A stretch of DNA of 36,850 bases from contig JAOOKL010000001.1 in NCBI GenBank assembly GCA_028408025.1, positions 1 through 36,850 of the forward strand, read 5' to 3'. Shown one piece after another: positions 1 through 8,244 of the stretch. Made by a program: the position numbers and the translations under genes. The DNA is from Candidatus Pelagibacter sp. Its GTDB lineage: Bacteria; Pseudomonadota; Alphaproteobacteria; Pelagibacterales; Pelagibacteraceae. Under the pieces are notes generated by a model that saw nothing but the letters and a program-made list of their open reading frames with translations, did not search any database and was not told the origin of the DNA. Each line of letters begins with the position of its first letter. Position 1 is the stretch's first letter.

Positions 1-1
1 T

Positions 2-184
2 CGTTCAAATATTTGGCCCCTTCAAGATATAGGATTGCTCAGAGCTATTTCAAATAATTATAAAAAAAAATACTTTCCGCCAAAAAAATTTCTAGATAAG
101 CTTTATAAAAAATTTACACCTTACTGTTCTGTAGCAACTTGGTATTTGTGGAGATCTATAGATAACGAACCTATACAGTATTAG
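2..184 (+). CDS. DNA-3-methyladenine glycosylase II-like, C-terminal fragment
   Basis: This is the last 60 codons of a gene that begins before the window, read in the frame starting at base 2 and ending at TAG (182-184). The translation contains DIGLLRAI near its start and, near its end, a stretch with SVATWYLWRS. Both are typical of the C-terminal helices of AlkA-type HhH-GPD glycosylases, where the basic and aromatic tail follows the catalytic domain. Such enzymes excise alkylated bases such as 3-methyladenine to start base-excision repair. The helix-hairpin-helix and catalytic aspartate lie upstream of the window, so activity cannot be judged. The family call rests on the tail alone but the match is characteristic. 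Confidence 0.75.
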   Translation, partial: RSNIWPLQDIGLLRAISNNYKKKYFPPKKFLDKLYKKFTPYCSVATWYLWRSIDNEPIQY

Positions 185-245
185 AAACCCTCTACAATCA
201 GGAAATGTCTATTTACAACTCCTTTAAAATAATTTAGTTTTTTCT

Positions 246-770
246 ATGGCTGAGAAACTTATCATAGACTGGAAAGAATATAATCTAATTACAGAAAAGT
301 TAGCAATTCAGATTCATCAAAGCGGATATAAGCCAGATATGCTTATCGGAATAATGAGAGGTGGAGCGCCTATCATTGATGTGCTCAGTAGAATTTTTAA
401 ACTAAAATGTGCCTATTTAGCAGTGGAGTCTTATTCTGGCAAAGGCATAGAGGATCAACAAGGGGAGTTAGTATTTTCAAGAGAAATGAGCTCTACAGTT
501 CAAGACATGAAAGGAAATATTCTTTTATGTGATGATTTATCTGACACTGGGGTAACATTAAATAAAAGTATTGATTGGTTAAAAAACTATCCTCCACTCA
601 AAGGAAATATTAAAAACATAAAAACAGCAGTTCTTTGGAAAAAAAAAGACTCAACTTTTGAACCAGATTTCTGTGCTCAAAAATTAGACAGCAATCCTTG
701 GATTGTTCAACCCTTCGAACGATATGAGGAAATTAGAGTGGAAGATTTAGTTAAAAAACATAGTAGTTAA
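246..770 (+). CDS. purine-type phosphoribosyltransferase
   Basis: A type I phosphoribosyltransferase of 174 residues, probably joining a purine base (hypoxanthine, guanine or xanthine) to PRPP in the cytoplasm. The PRPP-binding loop reads LLCDDLSDTGVTL, close to the family's acidic-acidic-x-x-D-T-G-x-T pattern. An early IMRGGAP stretch matches the PPi-binding loop and substrate hood region. The C-terminal PWIVQPFE resembles the WI/V-x-P-W/F segment of Gpt-like enzymes. Length suits this group. It converges on a purine permease gene, separated by a hairpin, which supports a base-salvage role. There is no obvious Shine-Dalgarno sequence before the ATG. The exact base specificity cannot be read from sequence, so no symbol is given. 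Confidence 0.8.
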   Translation: MAEKLIIDWKEYNLITEKLAIQIHQSGYKPDMLIGIMRGGAPIIDVLSRIFKLKCAYLAVESYSGKGIEDQQGELVFSREMSSTVQDMKGNILLCDDLSDTGVTLNKSIDWLKNYPPLKGNIKNIKTAVLWKKKDSTFEPDFCAQKLDSNPWIVQPFERYEEIRVEDLVKKHSS

Positions 771-800
771 GGGCCAGTTAATGCTGACCCTTAAATTTTT
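767..800 (+). terminator. hairpin terminator between convergent genes
   Basis: Arms TTAAGGG (767-773) and CCCTTAA (788-794) are perfectly complementary. They continue inward after one C/A mismatch with CAG (775-777) and CTG (784-786), leaving a 6-base loop. The sequence then runs ATTTTT (795-800) on the plus strand. The hairpin begins at the stop codon of the phosphoribosyltransferase. It fits a Rho-independent terminator for that gene. The minus-strand direction lacks a T tract, so it is weaker for the converging permease. Confidence 0.6.
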
Positions 801-2109
801 AAGCTACGTAAAAACTTATCACGCTTAATATTGCGATAACCCAAATAGCTGGGGAAGTTTTAGAAAATTTACCTGACAATATTTTAATTAAAGCATATGA
901 GATAAATGCTAAAGCGATACCATTGCTTATGCTATATGTAAGTGGCATTGTTATCATTGCCACAACCGCTGGACCTGACTCAGCTATATCATCCCATTCA
1001 ATATTTGTTATATTTCTAACAAATAAGATAGCAACATATAATAGTGCTGCTCCATCTATTTCTTTAGGCAAGCTAGTTGCTAGTGGAGAAAAGAATAAGC
1101 AAGCTAAAAATAAAACTCCGATAACTAGCGAAGTCATTCCAGTTCTACCACCTGCTTTCACGCCTGCTCCAGATTCAACATAACTTGTAACAGTTGTAGT
1201 ACCCATTAAAGCACCTGCAACAGTTCCAACACTATCAGATAGCATTGCTTTATTAATGTCTTTAACTTTACCTTTGTTGTCAACTTTGCCAGCAACGTTT
1301 GCTACAGAAGTTAAAGTACCAGCAGTGTCAAAGAAATCTATGAATAATAAAGTAAAAATTACTGTCGACATTCCTGCTGTTAAAGCTGCAGTTAAATCAA
1401 AATCAAAAAGGTAAGTCATGGGAGGTATAGAACCCACTACCCCATTAAATTTTGCCAATCCAGTTGCCCAAGCAATTATACTAAAAACTAAAATACCTAT
1501 AATAATATTGCCTTTGACTTTCATTTTTTCGAGGACAATCATTACTACAAAAGCCAGACAACCTAGCAGCACTAAAGGATTTTTAATATCTCCTAATGTT
1601 ACGAGAGTTACTGGATGATCTCCAACAACACCCATAATTTCAAGACCAATGATTGCTAAAAACAACCCTATCCCAGCTCCAATTCCAAGTTTTAAACTTT
1701 TTGGAATAGAATTTATTAACCAAGCCCTTATTGGTGTTAAAGATATTATTAAAAATAAAACTCCAGCAACAAGAACAGCACCTAGTGCGGCTTGGGGGGT
1801 ATATCCCATACCTGCAACTACTCCAAATGCAACAAATGCATTAATACCCATTCCAGGAGCTAAGCCAATTGGCCAAGTTTTTCCATAGAATGCCATTATA
1901 AAGCAAGCTATTGCCGTAGCTAAAATTGTTGCAGTGAACACAGCTCCAAAATCAAAAAAACCTTTTTCCGGTCCAGCGAATTCACCAGAAAGAATAAAAG
2001 GATTCAAAAACATGATATAGGCCATTGTTAAAAAAGTAGTTACCCCTGCAATTACTTCAGTTTTAAAATTAGTTTTATGTTTTTTGTATTCAAAATATTT
2101 TTCCATCAT
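799..2109 (-). CDS. NCS2 family purine permease (AzgA/PbuG-like)
   Basis: An inner-membrane permease of 436 residues belonging to the AzgA-like branch of the NCS2 (nucleobase-cation symporter 2) family. These import hypoxanthine, guanine or adenine with protons. The N-terminal VIAGVTTFLTMAYIMFLNP, an early GLAPGMGINAFVAF and a late ITMPLTYSISNGIALAF are hallmarks of this branch, and about 12 to 14 hydrophobic segments are visible. Length matches the family. Two ATG codons stand in tandem (MMEKYF); both are served by GGAGGA a few bases upstream, one of the clearest ribosome-binding sites in the window. The convergent phosphoribosyltransferase gene could process the imported base. The precise substrate is inferred only from the subfamily. 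Confidence 0.88.
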   Translation of the reverse strand: MMEKYFEYKKHKTNFKTEVIAGVTTFLTMAYIMFLNPFILSGEFAGPEKGFFDFGAVFTATILATAIACFIMAFYGKTWPIGLAPGMGINAFVAFGVVAGMGYTPQAALGAVLVAGVLFLIISLTPIRAWLINSIPKSLKLGIGAGIGLFLAIIGLEIMGVVGDHPVTLVTLGDIKNPLVLLGCLAFVVMIVLEKMKVKGNIIIGILVFSIIAWATGLAKFNGVVGSIPPMTYLFDFDLTAALTAGMSTVIFTLLFIDFFDTAGTLTSVANVAGKVDNKGKVKDINKAMLSDSVGTVAGALMGTTTVTSYVESGAGVKAGGRTGMTSLVIGVLFLACLFFSPLATSLPKEIDGAALLYVAILFVRNITNIEWDDIAESGPAVVAMITMPLTYSISNGIALAFISYALIKILSGKFSKTSPAIWVIAILSVISFYVA

Positions 2110-2241
2110 AGAAAGTCCTCCAGTTGCTCTTAAATACTCTAATTTGCTGATAAAATCCTTTTAAAAATGTTACTAGCTATGATTTTACAACCTGAAGGTA
2201 ATATTTCTGTTTATAAGTATAAGGTGTAGAATAAAAATTTT

Positions 2242-2547
2242 ATGAACAAATATAAATTTATTTTTTTTATTTTATTAATTTTTTCAACAATTTCTGCATG
2301 CCAAACTGTATCTGAAAAAATTGATGAAAAAACTGCACTTGAGCAAAAAGAGCTTAGCAAGTGGCTAAACAAAAATGAGTCGGATCTTAAGATTTTTTAT
2401 GGTCAACCTGATAAAGTAGAGTTTTTAGACACAAGAAATAGAAATTATGTTTACAAGACTAAAAAATTTAACATTAAATGTGAGAGAAAATTTGAAATTA
2501 ATCCAGAAAATAAAATAGTTGGGTTTAGTAGTAAAAATTGTTTTTAA
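2242..2547 (+). CDS. small lipoprotein, BamE/SmpA-like fold suspected
   Basis: A 101-residue predicted lipoprotein. The N-terminus is a short basic start followed by a hydrophobic core and a lipobox ending at Cys20 (ISAC), so the mature protein should be lipid-anchored. The remainder has the pattern GQPDKVEF, then YVYK, then a Cys, then a conserved-looking hydrophobic strand and a terminal Cys. This loosely resembles the small alpha-beta SmpA/OmlA/BamE-type domains, in which G-x-P-D begins the first strand. The two non-lipobox cysteines (near residues 80 and 100) could form a disulfide. It is transcribed divergently from the permease, across a 132-base gap in which I see no riboswitch. Function is unknown; the fold suggestion is weak. 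Confidence 0.75.
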   Translation: MNKYKFIFFILLIFSTISACQTVSEKIDEKTALEQKELSKWLNKNESDLKIFYGQPDKVEFLDTRNRNYVYKTKKFNIKCERKFEINPENKIVGFSSKNCF

Positions 2548-2549
2548 AT

Positions 2550-4634
2550 TTAATTTTCAATTTTTGCATTTTTTAATATAAAACTATATTCTTCTGCAAG
2601 TTCTTCAATAGCGTTATCACGTCCACTCATACCACCATGACCAGCTGCTTCGGTTTTACATTTAAGCAGCTGAATGTTTTGATCATTTTTTAAATCTCTA
2701 AGTTTAGCTATATATTTTACAGGTTCAGAGTATAGAACTCTATTATCAAATAAAGAGGTGGTAATTAACATTGGAGGATAATCTTTATTAGATATATTAT
2801 TATATGGTGAATAGGATAAAATATACTCAAAGTATTCTTTACTTTTAATTGGATTACCCCATAACTCCCACTCTGATGGAGTTAAAGGTAGCTCTTTGTT
2901 TAACATTGTAGTCATTGTGTCTACAAAAGGTACCAGCAATAACATTGAAAAAAATAATTCAGGCGCCATATTAGCTAATGCGCCACCAGTTAAACCTCCA
3001 GCTGATCCTCCATAGAAACAAATTCCACCTTTATAAGTATATCTTTGCTCTATTAAATGTTTCGCACATGCGACGTAATCTAAAAAAGTATTTTTCTTAA
3101 GTTTCATCTTTCCCTCTTCATGCCAAACATCTCCTAAGTCACCTCCACCTCTAATATGAGCTATTGCAAAAGTTATACCACGATCTACTAAACAAAATCT
3201 TGAAGCACTAAAGGAAGCGTCTATACTATGTTTGTATGCTCCGTAGGCATAAAGCAAAATTTTTGATTTTCCATCTTGTTTAGAGTTTTTTAATCTTACT
3301 AGGCTAATAGGAACCATTCTGCCGTCATGAGATCTAGCTTTTATTCTTTCAACTATATATTTATCAGGATTGTGACCCGAGGGTATTTCTACTTCTTTAA
3401 CAAGTTTTTTTTCTTTTGTTAAAATATCGTACTCATAAACTTTGCCTGGTGTTGATAAACTTTCCCAACCTACTCTTATTTTTGAAGTATTCGTATCTTT
3501 TTGCATCAGAGAAATACTTGGCGATCCTATAACCTCATCAGAAATTTTTATTTCTTGCTCTAAATTTGTTTTTATGTCTCTTATAAAAATTTTTGGTATT
3601 GCATCAGATTTTTCACTTCTTATTATATATTTGTCTAAAAATTCTAACCCGCCAATTACAGTTTCTTTTTTTGAGGGTATAAATTCTTCTAATTTATCTT
3701 TATCATTAATTTTACTTCTCAAAATTTTGTAGTCACGAGCGTCTTTATTGGTATGAACGTAAAAAAAATCTTTCCATGTATCTATTGAATACCTAACGTC
3801 CCTCTCTCTTTTCTTAAAAAGTATTGGTTTAAGAGATTTTAAATTTGAGGAAAAAAAATATTCCTCAGTTGTAATATGATCAGAGGTCGAGATTATAAAA
3901 TATTTTTCATCTGACGATAAACTTATTCCACAAGTGAAAGTTTCATCATTTTCTTCAAATATTAGTTTATCTTCCTCGATTTTTGTTCCTAAGATATGTT
4001 GGTATATTTTTCTTGGTCTATGAAATTTGTCTAATTTTGAGTAAAAAAAACTTTTACTATCTAAAGCCCAAGTTATATTTCCACTTGTGTTATTTATTAA
4101 GTCTGTTTCATTAATATTGGTATCAAGATTTCTTAAATATATTGTGTAATATTCAGATCCTTTTAAGTCTAATGAATAAGCCATATACACATCACAAGGG
4201 GAAACACTTATATTTCCAAGTCCAAAATATTCTGATTCAGATTTTTTCTTCTCTACATCTCCATCAAAATAAACTTCTTCGGGTTTTGAACCATCAATAA
4301 GTTGTCGAATTCTTTTTCCATAATTTCCTTTTGCTTCTGTTTTTACCCAATAAAAGTATTTTTTATCCTTAAATTTTAGAGAGGTATCATCAAGTTTTAT
4401 TTTTGATTTAATTTCATCGAAAAGGTTTTTTTGTAGGTTTTTTACATCAACAAAGTAATCTTTTGTGTGTTTATTATTTTCATCAATATACTTTCTTACA
4501 TCTGGGAGTAATTTGCTTGAGTCCTTCAAAACTTCTAAAATATTAGGTTGATCTACCCATGAATAATCATCTCTGAGTGTTATATCATGATACATTTTCT
4601 CACTCTTAATTTTTTTTAATTTTGGTATATTCAT
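2550..4634 (-). CDS. ptrB: oligopeptidase B (S9A serine peptidase)
   Basis: A 694-residue S9A (prolyl oligopeptidase) family peptidase, best matched to oligopeptidase B, which cleaves short peptides after basic residues. The catalytic triad is visible: Ser544 in GGSAGG, Asp630 in SLFDNRV, and His666 in AAGHGG. The preceding YAYGAYKHS and HIRGGGDLG segments are typical of the hydrolase domain. The N-terminal two thirds is the beta-propeller cap, rich in short beta repeats. Length is close to E. coli PtrB. No signal peptide is seen, so it is probably cytoplasmic. Its ATG lies only 14 bases from the start of the divergent J-domain gene, so both promoters must overlap coding sequence. No ribosome-binding site is apparent. 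Confidence 0.87.
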   Translation of the reverse strand: MNIPKLKKIKSEKMYHDITLRDDYSWVDQPNILEVLKDSSKLLPDVRKYIDENNKHTKDYFVDVKNLQKNLFDEIKSKIKLDDTSLKFKDKKYFYWVKTEAKGNYGKRIRQLIDGSKPEEVYFDGDVEKKKSESEYFGLGNISVSPCDVYMAYSLDLKGSEYYTIYLRNLDTNINETDLINNTSGNITWALDSKSFFYSKLDKFHRPRKIYQHILGTKIEEDKLIFEENDETFTCGISLSSDEKYFIISTSDHITTEEYFFSSNLKSLKPILFKKRERDVRYSIDTWKDFFYVHTNKDARDYKILRSKINDKDKLEEFIPSKKETVIGGLEFLDKYIIRSEKSDAIPKIFIRDIKTNLEQEIKISDEVIGSPSISLMQKDTNTSKIRVGWESLSTPGKVYEYDILTKEKKLVKEVEIPSGHNPDKYIVERIKARSHDGRMVPISLVRLKNSKQDGKSKILLYAYGAYKHSIDASFSASRFCLVDRGITFAIAHIRGGGDLGDVWHEEGKMKLKKNTFLDYVACAKHLIEQRYTYKGGICFYGGSAGGLTGGALANMAPELFFSMLLLVPFVDTMTTMLNKELPLTPSEWELWGNPIKSKEYFEYILSYSPYNNISNKDYPPMLITTSLFDNRVLYSEPVKYIAKLRDLKNDQNIQLLKCKTEAAGHGGMSGRDNAIEELAEEYSFILKNAKIEN

Positions 4635-4648
4635 ATACTGATAATTAT

Positions 4649-5158
4649 ATGAATTTACTTTTAATCGGAATAACCATTTTTGTCATCGTTTATTTATTTT
4701 TAAATTGGTTTACCAAAACAAGTTCAAAAAAAATTGCATTAACTATTAAAAAAATCATCGTTTATTTATCATTGATAATTGCAGCAATTTTTACAATTGG
4801 AGGAAAATTTATATTTTCCCTGCCTTTTCTATTTGTGATTTTAAGTGGATTGAAAATTAAAGGACTCACTGCTTTGCAAATGTTTCAGCTTTGGAGACTA
4901 ATACAGTTTTTGAAAAACTCTGGTAAATTTTCTCAAGGAAAATTCAATCAATCAAAGGGATCTTCAAGCGTATCTTTAGATGAGGCTTATAAATTACTAG
5001 GTTTAAAAAAAGGTTGTTCAAAAGAGGAAGTTTTAACTGCTGCAAAAAAACTGCAGCAAAAAATTCATCCGGATCTAAATAGAGAAATACGAACAGAGAG
5101 ATTGAGTCAGCTAGTAAATGAAGCAACCGACAAAATTATTAAAAGTGATTTTAGTTAA
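4649..5158 (+). CDS. membrane-anchored J-domain protein (DnaJ/TIM14-like)
   Basis: A 169-residue protein with one hydrophobic helix at the N-terminus, a second hydrophobic region at about residues 37 to 67, a linker rich in Ser, Gly and Lys, and a C-terminal J-like domain. That domain has SLDEAYKLLGL, a charged helix, and the HPD tripeptide (IHPDLNRE), the element needed to stimulate Hsp70 ATPase. This architecture is typical of small alphaproteobacterial DnaJ-like membrane proteins related to mitochondrial TIM14/Pam18. I chose ATG 4649. An upstream TTG at 4622 is in frame but would overlap the divergent peptidase gene and adds residues that do not look like a membrane start. The last four bases overlap the convergent GT9 gene. 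The partner Hsp70 is unknown. Confidence 0.82.
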   Translation: MNLLLIGITIFVIVYLFLNWFTKTSSKKIALTIKKIIVYLSLIIAAIFTIGGKFIFSLPFLFVILSGLKIKGLTALQMFQLWRLIQFLKNSGKFSQGKFNQSKGSSSVSLDEAYKLLGLKKGCSKEEVLTAAKKLQQKIHPDLNREIRTERLSQLVNEATDKIIKSDFS

Positions 5159-6072
5159 TTAAGCATTTCTATTGACTTTTTATAAACTTCATCAAATGAA
5201 ATTTTATCTTTACCAAGAGTATCATGAGTTGTTGTATCTTTTTCTCCAATTGGTTCGATCGTAGTCATTCTTGAAGAATATCTACCATAAGCCATAATTG
5301 GTGAGTCCATAAACAATGTAAGAGTTTTTACTTTCAATGAAACTGCTATGTGGCTCCAAGAAGTGTCATTAGATATCATTAAGTTCATATTTTTTATAAT
5401 GGGCAATGTTTTTTTAATGCTTAAATTTTCAAAAGATATAAAATTATTTTTAATTTTTGAACTTTTAAATTCATTTATTAAAGCAATATCATTTTTGCCT
5501 CCAGCAATATAAAATTTGCATTTAATTTTTTTATTTATACTCTCCGCCAATCTTATATAATTTTGAATATCCCATCTTTTTGTTGGACCCGAAGCACTTA
5601 CTCCTAGACAAATATGTTTAAATCTTTCATCTAATTTTTCACTATTTTTTACGACTAGGTTAGGCTCAGTTGAAACAACTTTATTTATTATATCTTCAGT
5701 AAAAATTTTGGCACTCAAAACAATATTATCTTTTTTTCTAAAAAGAGGATATTGATAAATTGATTTAACACCTGCTAATCTAGCAACAATATTGTACCTT
5801 AAAGATGAATTAAAAATGAAAATTTTATCAAAATTTCTATTTTTGATTTCTTTAGACAGTTTAAGAATACCTTTAATTCCATCCATATTTTCATTTAAAT
5901 TAATTACTTCATCAATTGAACTATCCTCTGAAAATAACTCTTCAGCTTTTGAGTTTTTTTTTGCTAGTAAAGAAATTGGGCTTTTAAATTTTTCAGATAT
6001 AGCATGAATAAATGGAAGGAAAATTATCTGATCTCCTATCCCTTTTCTCACATTTATACAAAGAATTTTCAT
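5155..6072 (-). CDS. glycosyltransferase family 9 (heptosyltransferase-like)
   Basis: A 305-residue GT-B glycosyltransferase of family GT9, the group containing the ADP-heptose:LPS heptosyltransferases. The start MKILCINVRKGIGDQIIFLP has the family's R-x-x-G-I-G-D loop. The C-terminal half has GVSASGPTKRW and a nucleotide-sugar-binding segment NDTSWSHIAVSL, equivalent to the family's D-S-G-x-x-H-x-A. Here Asp-Thr-Ser replaces the usual Asp-Ser/Thr-Gly, a mild deviation. It would act on the cytoplasmic face of the inner membrane in lipopolysaccharide or surface-glycan assembly. The donor and acceptor cannot be read from the sequence. The gene ends four bases inside the J-domain gene and is divergent from the DapA-like gene. 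Confidence 0.8.
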   Translation of the reverse strand: MKILCINVRKGIGDQIIFLPFIHAISEKFKSPISLLAKKNSKAEELFSEDSSIDEVINLNENMDGIKGILKLSKEIKNRNFDKIFIFNSSLRYNIVARLAGVKSIYQYPLFRKKDNIVLSAKIFTEDIINKVVSTEPNLVVKNSEKLDERFKHICLGVSASGPTKRWDIQNYIRLAESINKKIKCKFYIAGGKNDIALINEFKSSKIKNNFISFENLSIKKTLPIIKNMNLMISNDTSWSHIAVSLKVKTLTLFMDSPIMAYGRYSSRMTTIEPIGEKDTTTHDTLGKDKISFDEVYKKSIEMLN

Positions 6073-6119
6073 ACTTGATTTTAACTATATAACTTAGATA
6101 GAATAAATTAGGTAAGATT

Positions 6120-7004
6120 ATGATTACTAAAGGCATTTATTCAGCAACATGTAGTATTTTAAATGAAGATTATTCATTAAATGTAGAAGCAACAATAAAT
6201 CATGCAGCCGAATCAATAAATAATGGTTTACACGGAGCCATTTTTTTTGGATCTACCGGCCAAAGTCAGTTAATTGATCTAAATTCCAAAAAAAAATTAA
6301 TTTCAAAAATTGCTAGCCATAAATTAAGAAATAATTTTTTTTTAGGAACAGGATGCAACTCACTTAATGAAACTTTAGATTTGATTAAATATGCTTATGA
6401 GTATGAGTTTAAAGATTTTTTAATCATGCCACCCGCTTACTACAAGGGAAATACTGAAAAGGGTGTGTATGATTTTTATAAACATATAATTAATGAAGTA
6501 CCAAAAATTAAAATAATTTTATATAATTTTGAAAAACTTTCTTCATTTTTATTTACTCCATTATTCGTAAAAAAATTAGTTACAGATTTTCCAAAAAATA
6601 TAATAGGTGTAAAAGACTCAAGTTATAATCTTTATGAAAATTTGAAAATTAAAAATTTTTTGGTATTTCCTGGGTCAGAAGCAAAACTTTTAAAGAGTCT
6701 CGAACTTGGCTGCGCAGGGACTATTTCAGCAATTACGCAAGTTACCCATTCATTAGCCAGAAAAGTTTTTGATGACTTTGAAAAAAAAGAAAAACAAACT
6801 CAAAATGAGAAATTAATTGCAGTTAGGGAAACTTTTGATCAGTTTAATTTAATTTCTGCTTTACACTCTTATTTATCTTTAAATAATGATAATTTCAAAA
6901 ATTTACTACCCCCATTGATACTTTTAAATGAAAAAGAGAAAAAAGATTTAATAAAAAAACTAAGTGATTTAAAATTTAATCAAAAAGAAAACATAGCCGC
7001 ATAA
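6120..7004 (+). CDS. DapA-superfamily aldolase/lyase (not canonical DapA)
   Basis: A 294-residue TIM-barrel protein of the dihydrodipicolinate synthase/N-acetylneuraminate lyase superfamily. These enzymes form a Schiff base between a lysine and pyruvate or another 2-oxo acid. Visible elements are GSTGQ (residues 44-48; usually GTTGE), the catalytic Tyr135 in LYNF, and the Schiff-base Lys165 in IIGVKDSS. A later GAKL-like segment reads SEAKLLKSLELGCAGTIS. The arginine that in DapA follows the Tyr-Asn (Y-N-x-P-x-R) and binds the aspartate semialdehyde carboxylate is absent (YNFEKLSS), so a different acceptor or a cleavage reaction is likely. It lies two bases upstream of the cfa-like gene and may share its transcript. 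Substrate is unknown. Confidence 0.8.
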   Translation: MITKGIYSATCSILNEDYSLNVEATINHAAESINNGLHGAIFFGSTGQSQLIDLNSKKKLISKIASHKLRNNFFLGTGCNSLNETLDLIKYAYEYEFKDFLIMPPAYYKGNTEKGVYDFYKHIINEVPKIKIILYNFEKLSSFLFTPLFVKKLVTDFPKNIIGVKDSSYNLYENLKIKNFLVFPGSEAKLLKSLELGCAGTISAITQVTHSLARKVFDDFEKKEKQTQNEKLIAVRETFDQFNLISALHSYLSLNNDNFKNLLPPLILLNEKEKKDLIKKLSDLKFNQKENIAA

Positions 7005-7006
7005 AT

Positions 7007-8218
7007 ATGATTTTAGCAAGAGTATTTTCAAAAATTTACAAAGAGGGAGGAATTATTCTGATTGACGCTAAAGGACAAAAATATATTTGTGGCCCAAACC
7101 CAAGAGCCAACAATCCAATTACTCTTAAATTATTAAAAGAAAATTTAAATTGGAAAATTTTATTAAACCCAGAACTTGAGTTTCCCGAAGCTTATATGAG
7201 AGGGGAAATTATCATTGAAAATGCGTCGCTAAAGGAATTTTTAATGGACTTAATAAAAAATTTAGGAAGAGGAGAAATAAATACTGCTAGTTTGTTTTTT
7301 AAAAAAATTTATCAATGCTGGAGATTCGTGTCTAATTATAATTTTCCTGGCAAATCAAAAAAAAATGTAGAAGCACACTATGATGTTGGTGGCAAAAAAG
7401 GAGAATATCTTTACGATGTAATGTTAGGTAAAAAATCTAGACAATATTCTTGCGGTTATTGGAAAGAAGATACTCAGACTCTAGAAGAAGCTCAAAATAA
7501 CAAAATTCAACATATCATTAAAAAACTCGATATAAAAAAGAGTCAAAGTGTTCTTGATATTGGTTGTGGATGGGGAGGTCTTTGTTTTGAAATTGCGAAA
7601 CAATTTGATTGTGAAGTTACTGGAGTTTCTCTAAGCACAAATCAAATCAAGTATTGCAAGGAAAAAGCCAAGGAGCTTGGATTAGAAAATCAAGTAAAAT
7701 TTGAATTACTAGATTATCGTTTAGTGAAAGGTAATTTTGATAGAATTGTTTCAGTTGGGTTTGGAGAGCATTTGGGTGTCAAATTTTATAATACATTCTT
7801 CAAGAAGATAAATAGCATCTTAAAATCTAATGGAATTTTTTTATTTCACCTAATCGGCGTGGTAGATCAACCTTCAGCCCCCAACCAATTTATTAACAAG
7901 TACATTTTTCCAGGAGGTGTTTGCCCCTCTTTAAGTCAACTTCTTAAACCAATCGAAAAGACAGGGCTAATTGTTGCAGATACTGAAACTTTAATCAGAC
8001 ATTACGATAAAACTTTAGAGGTGTGGTTAGATAAATTTTTAGAAAAGAGGAATGAAATTAAGGATTTATTCGACGAAAAGTTTTGTAGAATGTGGGAATT
8101 TTATTTAGCAAGTTGTGCTGCAGCATTTAGATATCGCGACTTAGCCGTTTTTCAATTACAAATTGTGAAGAACTTTCAATCAGCTCATTCCACACGAGAC
8201 TATATATATAATTCATAA
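7007..8218 (+). CDS. cfa: cyclopropane-fatty-acyl-phospholipid synthase family methyltransferase
   Basis: A 403-residue SAM-dependent methyltransferase of the CFAS family, which adds a methylene bridge or methyl group across the double bond of membrane phospholipid acyl chains. The N-terminal 120 residues form the lipid-binding domain with the EAYMRGEI stretch. The family hallmark AHYDVGG begins near residue 123. SAM motif I, VLDIGCGWGG, is at 182-191. The downstream FDRIVSVGFGEHLG corresponds to the family's S-x-x-M-x-E-H with Gly-Phe-Gly in place of Gly-Met-Phe or similar. The C-terminus contains FRYRDLAVFQLQ, matching the family tail. Length is normal. It follows the DapA-like gene with only two bases between and is followed by a palindrome. 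Whether it makes cyclopropane or methyl branches is not decidable here. Confidence 0.87.
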   Translation: MILARVFSKIYKEGGIILIDAKGQKYICGPNPRANNPITLKLLKENLNWKILLNPELEFPEAYMRGEIIIENASLKEFLMDLIKNLGRGEINTASLFFKKIYQCWRFVSNYNFPGKSKKNVEAHYDVGGKKGEYLYDVMLGKKSRQYSCGYWKEDTQTLEEAQNNKIQHIIKKLDIKKSQSVLDIGCGWGGLCFEIAKQFDCEVTGVSLSTNQIKYCKEKAKELGLENQVKFELLDYRLVKGNFDRIVSVGFGEHLGVKFYNTFFKKINSILKSNGIFLFHLIGVVDQPSAPNQFINKYIFPGGVCPSLSQLLKPIEKTGLIVADTETLIRHYDKTLEVWLDKFLEKRNEIKDLFDEKFCRMWEFYLASCAAAFRYRDLAVFQLQIVKNFQSAHSTRDYIYNS

Positions 8219-8219
8219 A

Positions 8220-8244
8220 ACCTGATATTTAATTAAATACAGGT
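8220..8244. repeat. near-perfect palindrome before the Lys-rich gene
   Basis: A 25-base dyad. ACCTG (8220-8224) pairs with CAGGT (8240-8244), and TATTTAA (8226-8232) pairs with TTAAATA (8233-8239), with a single unpaired A at 8225. It begins one base after the cfa stop codon and ends exactly at the base before the ATG of the next gene. As RNA it would be a hairpin over the ribosome-binding region; as DNA it resembles an operator. There is no T tract after it, so a classical terminator is less likely. Confidence 0.5.

Noticed and set aside
2110..2241. Purine riboswitch upstream of the purine permease
   Set aside because: The leader of the permease gene contains an unrelated AT-rich stretch. 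The conserved purine-riboswitch core (TATA ... TTTCTAC ... CCG pattern with two kissing loops) is not present.
3442..3732. 96-codon open frame on the plus strand inside the oligopeptidase gene
   Set aside because: It is antisense to a well-supported enzyme, has no homology-like motif and arises from codon bias in AT-rich DNA.
4622..4648. N-terminal extension of the J-domain protein from TTG 4622
   Set aside because: It overlaps the divergent peptidase gene, adds polar residues in front of a clear membrane helix, and ATG 4649 gives a better start.
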